Shown in pieces: positions 61,801 to 64,000 of a stretch of 64,000 bases of DNA. The DNA comes from Roseiflexus sp. (GTDB lineage: Bacteria > Chloroflexota > Chloroflexia > Chloroflexales > Roseiflexaceae), in the NCBI GenBank assembly GCA_017743475.1, contig JAGHYV010000001.1, forward strand, positions 62,001 through 126,000, written 5' to 3'. Position 1 is the stretch's first letter, and each line of letters opens with the position of its first letter. Under the pieces are notes generated by a model. The model did not search any database. It had not been told where the DNA came from and worked only from the letters and a program-made list of their open reading frames with translations. The position numbers were made by a program, and so were the translations under genes.

Positions 61801-63311
61801 TTGAGCCAACAAAGGCTTCGAGCCAGCGCCAGACTGCCGCCAGCGCCTCGACATCGGCGACCAAGTAGACGATTGCTGGTGCAAGCATTTCGATGGCGGC
61901 AAGCGGAGAAGGTTGCTGGACCCAGCGTTGATAGGCTTCCCAGGCTAGTGTCCAATGGTCTGCGCCAGGGGACCAGGTGCATCCAAGCCAGCGCGCAATA
62001 GCTTTCAACCCGCCGCCGCGCTGGTCGCTCAGGCGAGGTGTGGGAAGCACGACTCGCGTGCCAAGTTCACGCCGGGCATCGACCAGGAGCGGCGCAAGTT
62101 TCCGATATACTGACGGTTCGGCGCTCTGTTCGAGCATCAGGCGCTCTGCTTCGCCCCAGTGCGCCAGCCTGCCGCCTCTTTCCTGTACGGCGGCGAGGAC
62201 GCGCCGCCAGCCCTCCCGAACATCCGGCGCCAGGATGAGCGGCACGCCGTTCAGTGTGGTGAAGCGCCCATTCGAGGTCGGATCGACGACGATGATCATG
62301 CGGTCGCCCGGCGCGCCTGCCAGACCGAATGCCCACGGTTCACGAGTCAGCGGGTCGCTTTCGATGTCGAGAAAGAAACCGACGTGGGGAAGTTGCGGAG
62401 CGCCAGTGCCGGTTGGTTGTGGTTGGTCGCTGAGCAGCGCCTGCGCCTGCAATCGCAGGCGCTCGCTACCATAGGGCAGACGATCCGGCAGCGTTGCAAG
62501 AACGCCAGGTTCGAGCGTCACAACCTGTTCTATCCGATGGATGCCGCGCTGACGCAGCGCAATCCCCTGCCGGCGGCTCAATCCGGGAAGGAGTGCAATG
62601 TCGCGCGTTTCGTGCGCAGCCGCATCGCACGCCGTTCGCCAGGTGCAGAAAGGGCAATGGTCGTTGTCGAACCAGACAGGCGGGGCTTCTCCGGTTGCAA
62701 TGATGGCAGCGCGCCAGACCTGAGCAGTGAACAGAGCAAGCGACGCGGATTGGCGTTTAACGAGTGCTGGTCCGTTCCCGCTGGCACCGAGCCAGAGTTC
62801 GCCGGGCAGATCGATCGCTTTCCCCTGAGTCTGCCCCACCAACCACCGCCACGCATCGAGCAGCAGTCGATCCCAACGTGTTGGGCGGCTGTGCAATACA
62901 ATTGCTACCGGGCGGTAGAACCTGCACCGGACGTGGTAGCGGTGCGGATCAGCAGGTCGGGAGCACCGCATAGCGTGTGATTGGCGAAAGGCGCTTCGAG
63001 CGCGGCGCTAGCAATCGCTGCCGCACCGCGTTGCATCAACCGGCGGGTCTGATGACACGCTCAGACCACTCAAGTGCGGACAGGTCTTCAAGATCCGGAA
63101 TCCCGGCGAGGATGTGTCGTTTGTGCGCAGCGCGAAGTGCCATCCGCGCACGTGCATCAGCAGTGGGTGTTACCGGAGGCGGATGAACAGAACGTCGATC
63201 AAGCCAGATCCGACGTTCGCAGCGTGCTAGCCATGCCAAATCATCAGCGTCGATCCAGGAGGGAGGGAAAGATGGAACTATTGTGACCGGCTGAGGTTGC
63301 TCGTCGATCAT
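61733..63311 (-). pseudogene. TM0106-type RecB-like nuclease gene, frameshifted twice
   Basis: The N-terminal frame (ATG 63311; WLARCERRIWLDRR, ARMALRAAHKRHILAG) stops at 63036. The sequence goes on in a second frame (LMQRGAAAIASAALEAPFAN, GAPDLLIR) to a TAG at 62905-62907. It then continues in a third frame from about 62950 (YHVRCRFYRPVAIVLHSR). That part includes the Cys cluster CPFCTWRTAC, helix-hairpin-helix LLPGLSRRQGIALRQRGI and an RNase H-like domain FFLDIESDPLTREPWAFG. No single frame gives an intact enzyme. The desulfurase gene overlaps its start by 4 bases. Confidence 0.75.
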
Positions 63312-64000
63312 ACGCCTCTCTGCGATGTCACTGTCATTTCCCGCAGTTGTGCAACAATACCTGGCAAAATCTCCAGAACCACATCGACATCGGCATCGGT
63401 GTTCTCACGCCCAAAAGTGAAACGCACTGCGCCGGGGAGCGCAGCCGCAATTTCTGGCGCATGTTCCATCCCGGAAGCGCGGGCTAGGGCGATCAACACG
63501 TGTGATGGCTCTAGTGATCCACTGGTGCAGGCAGAGCCACTCGAAGCAGCAATCCCGTGCTGATCAAGCAACAGAAGGATGCTTTCACCCTCGACACCCT
63601 CGAACGAAAGGCTGGCATTATTGGGCAGTCGTTGGGTCGGATGACCATTGAGACGCGATCCTGGCACACGTTCCAGAATGCCCGCCACCAGCCGGTCACG
63701 CAGACGCGCACAGTGGGCACTGTCGCGCGCGCGGCGTTCTTCCGCCAGGCGCAGCGCCGTCGCCATACCGACGATGCCGGGCACATTCTCGGTGCCAGCG
63801 CGTCGTCGTCGTTCCTGCCCGCCGCCGGTGATCTGCGGCAGGAGCGGTGTGCCCCGGCGAACGTAGAGCGCCCCCACGCCTTTGGGACCGTAGAACTTGT
63901 GCGCAGCAATGGTCATAAGATCAACGTTGAGCGCACGCACGTCGAGCGGTAACGCACCGGGCGCCTGGACGGCATCAGTATGGAAAGGGATGCCGCGTTC
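63308..64000 (-). CDS. Cysteine desulfurase (NifS/IscS-like), 5' end outside window
   Basis: About 230 residues of the C-terminal part are visible. The PLP-binding Lys is in [10 protein letters not shown], and the active Cys is in [17 protein letters not shown]. These are the NifS/IscS hallmarks; the enzyme supplies sulfur for Fe-S clusters or tRNA thiolation. The open frame runs past 64000, so the N terminus is missing. Confidence 0.9.
   Translation of the reverse strand, partial: ERGIPFHTDAVQAPGALPLDVRALNVDLMTIAAHKFYGPKGVGALYVRRGTPLLPQITGGGQERRRRAGTENVPGIVGMATALRLAEERRARDSAHCARLRDRLVAGILERVPGSRLNGHPTQRLPNNASLSFEGVEGESILLLLDQHGIAASSGSACTSGSLEPSHVLIALARASGMEHAPEIAAALPGAVRFTFGRENTDADVDVVLEILPGIVAQLREMTVTSQRGV

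Overview
The window looks like chromosome of a GC-rich filamentous Chloroflexota bacterium, most likely Roseiflexus or a close relative. This is inferred from the codon style, frequent GTG/TTG starts, the many ATPase and sensor-like genes, DUF2723 and TM0106-type proteins, and several families of dispersed palindromic repeats. No database search was possible. Most genes are ordinary chromosomal ones separated by repeat-filled gaps. No rRNA and no CRISPR array were seen. One tRNA (Val, GAC) is present.

Layout. 1-394: end of a radical SAM/SPASM maturase. 647-10481: a minus-strand cluster of five genes, four with a clear P-loop NTPase domain and one with a membrane-anchored, degenerate P-loop; this is the best candidate for an undescribed system. 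10843-15324: a broken NYN-domain gene, an orphan LolD-like ABC ATPase and an M16C protease. 15485-17135: nested repeats and a decayed IS630 element. 17242-21410: small proteins, a response regulator with a clear promoter, an RsbS-RsbT switch pair, a Nudix hydrolase and a ROK protein. 21490-31500: a lamin-tail surface protein with Pro/Thr repeats, trxB-moeA, an M20 peptidase plus DUF2723 pair, and a peptide-type ABC binding lipoprotein. 31516-36364: dnaE and an ECF sigma factor. 37241-40771: an AT-rich orphan gene and a three-gene overlapping unit (flippase-like protein, FAD oxidoreductase, small membrane protein).

40793-45142 holds a nucleotidyltransferase/HEPN module whose HEPN gene is cut by a stop codon, an SDR/acyltransferase pair and a Doc-like/antitoxin pair. 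45189-49935 is core information processing: lysS, greA, polX and a HIT protein. 50050-50867 is a second nucleotidyltransferase/HEPN module, fused and frameshifted. 52245-54872 is a candidate mobile unit with 26-bp perfect terminal repeats carrying an MFS transporter and a dead IS982-like transposase. 54877-60321 is a thioesterase, a CrtC/AttH-like lipoprotein and metH, the latter under a SAM-I riboswitch. The end holds tRNA-Val, DUF983 and DinB-like genes, a frameshifted RecB-like nuclease gene and the start of a cysteine desulfurase gene cut by the window edge.

Two themes stand out. First, the ATPase cluster combines a membrane anchor, a P-loop protein with a built-in OmpR-type DNA-binding domain, two further P-loop ATPases and a TPR-bearing STAND ATPase, which suggests NTP-driven sensing and relay to transcription. 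Second, several nuclease- or toxin-like genes here (NYN, HEPN, HepT, Doc motif, RecB-like) carry lesions or lost motifs, which suggests ongoing decay of conflict genes, often next to repeat families.
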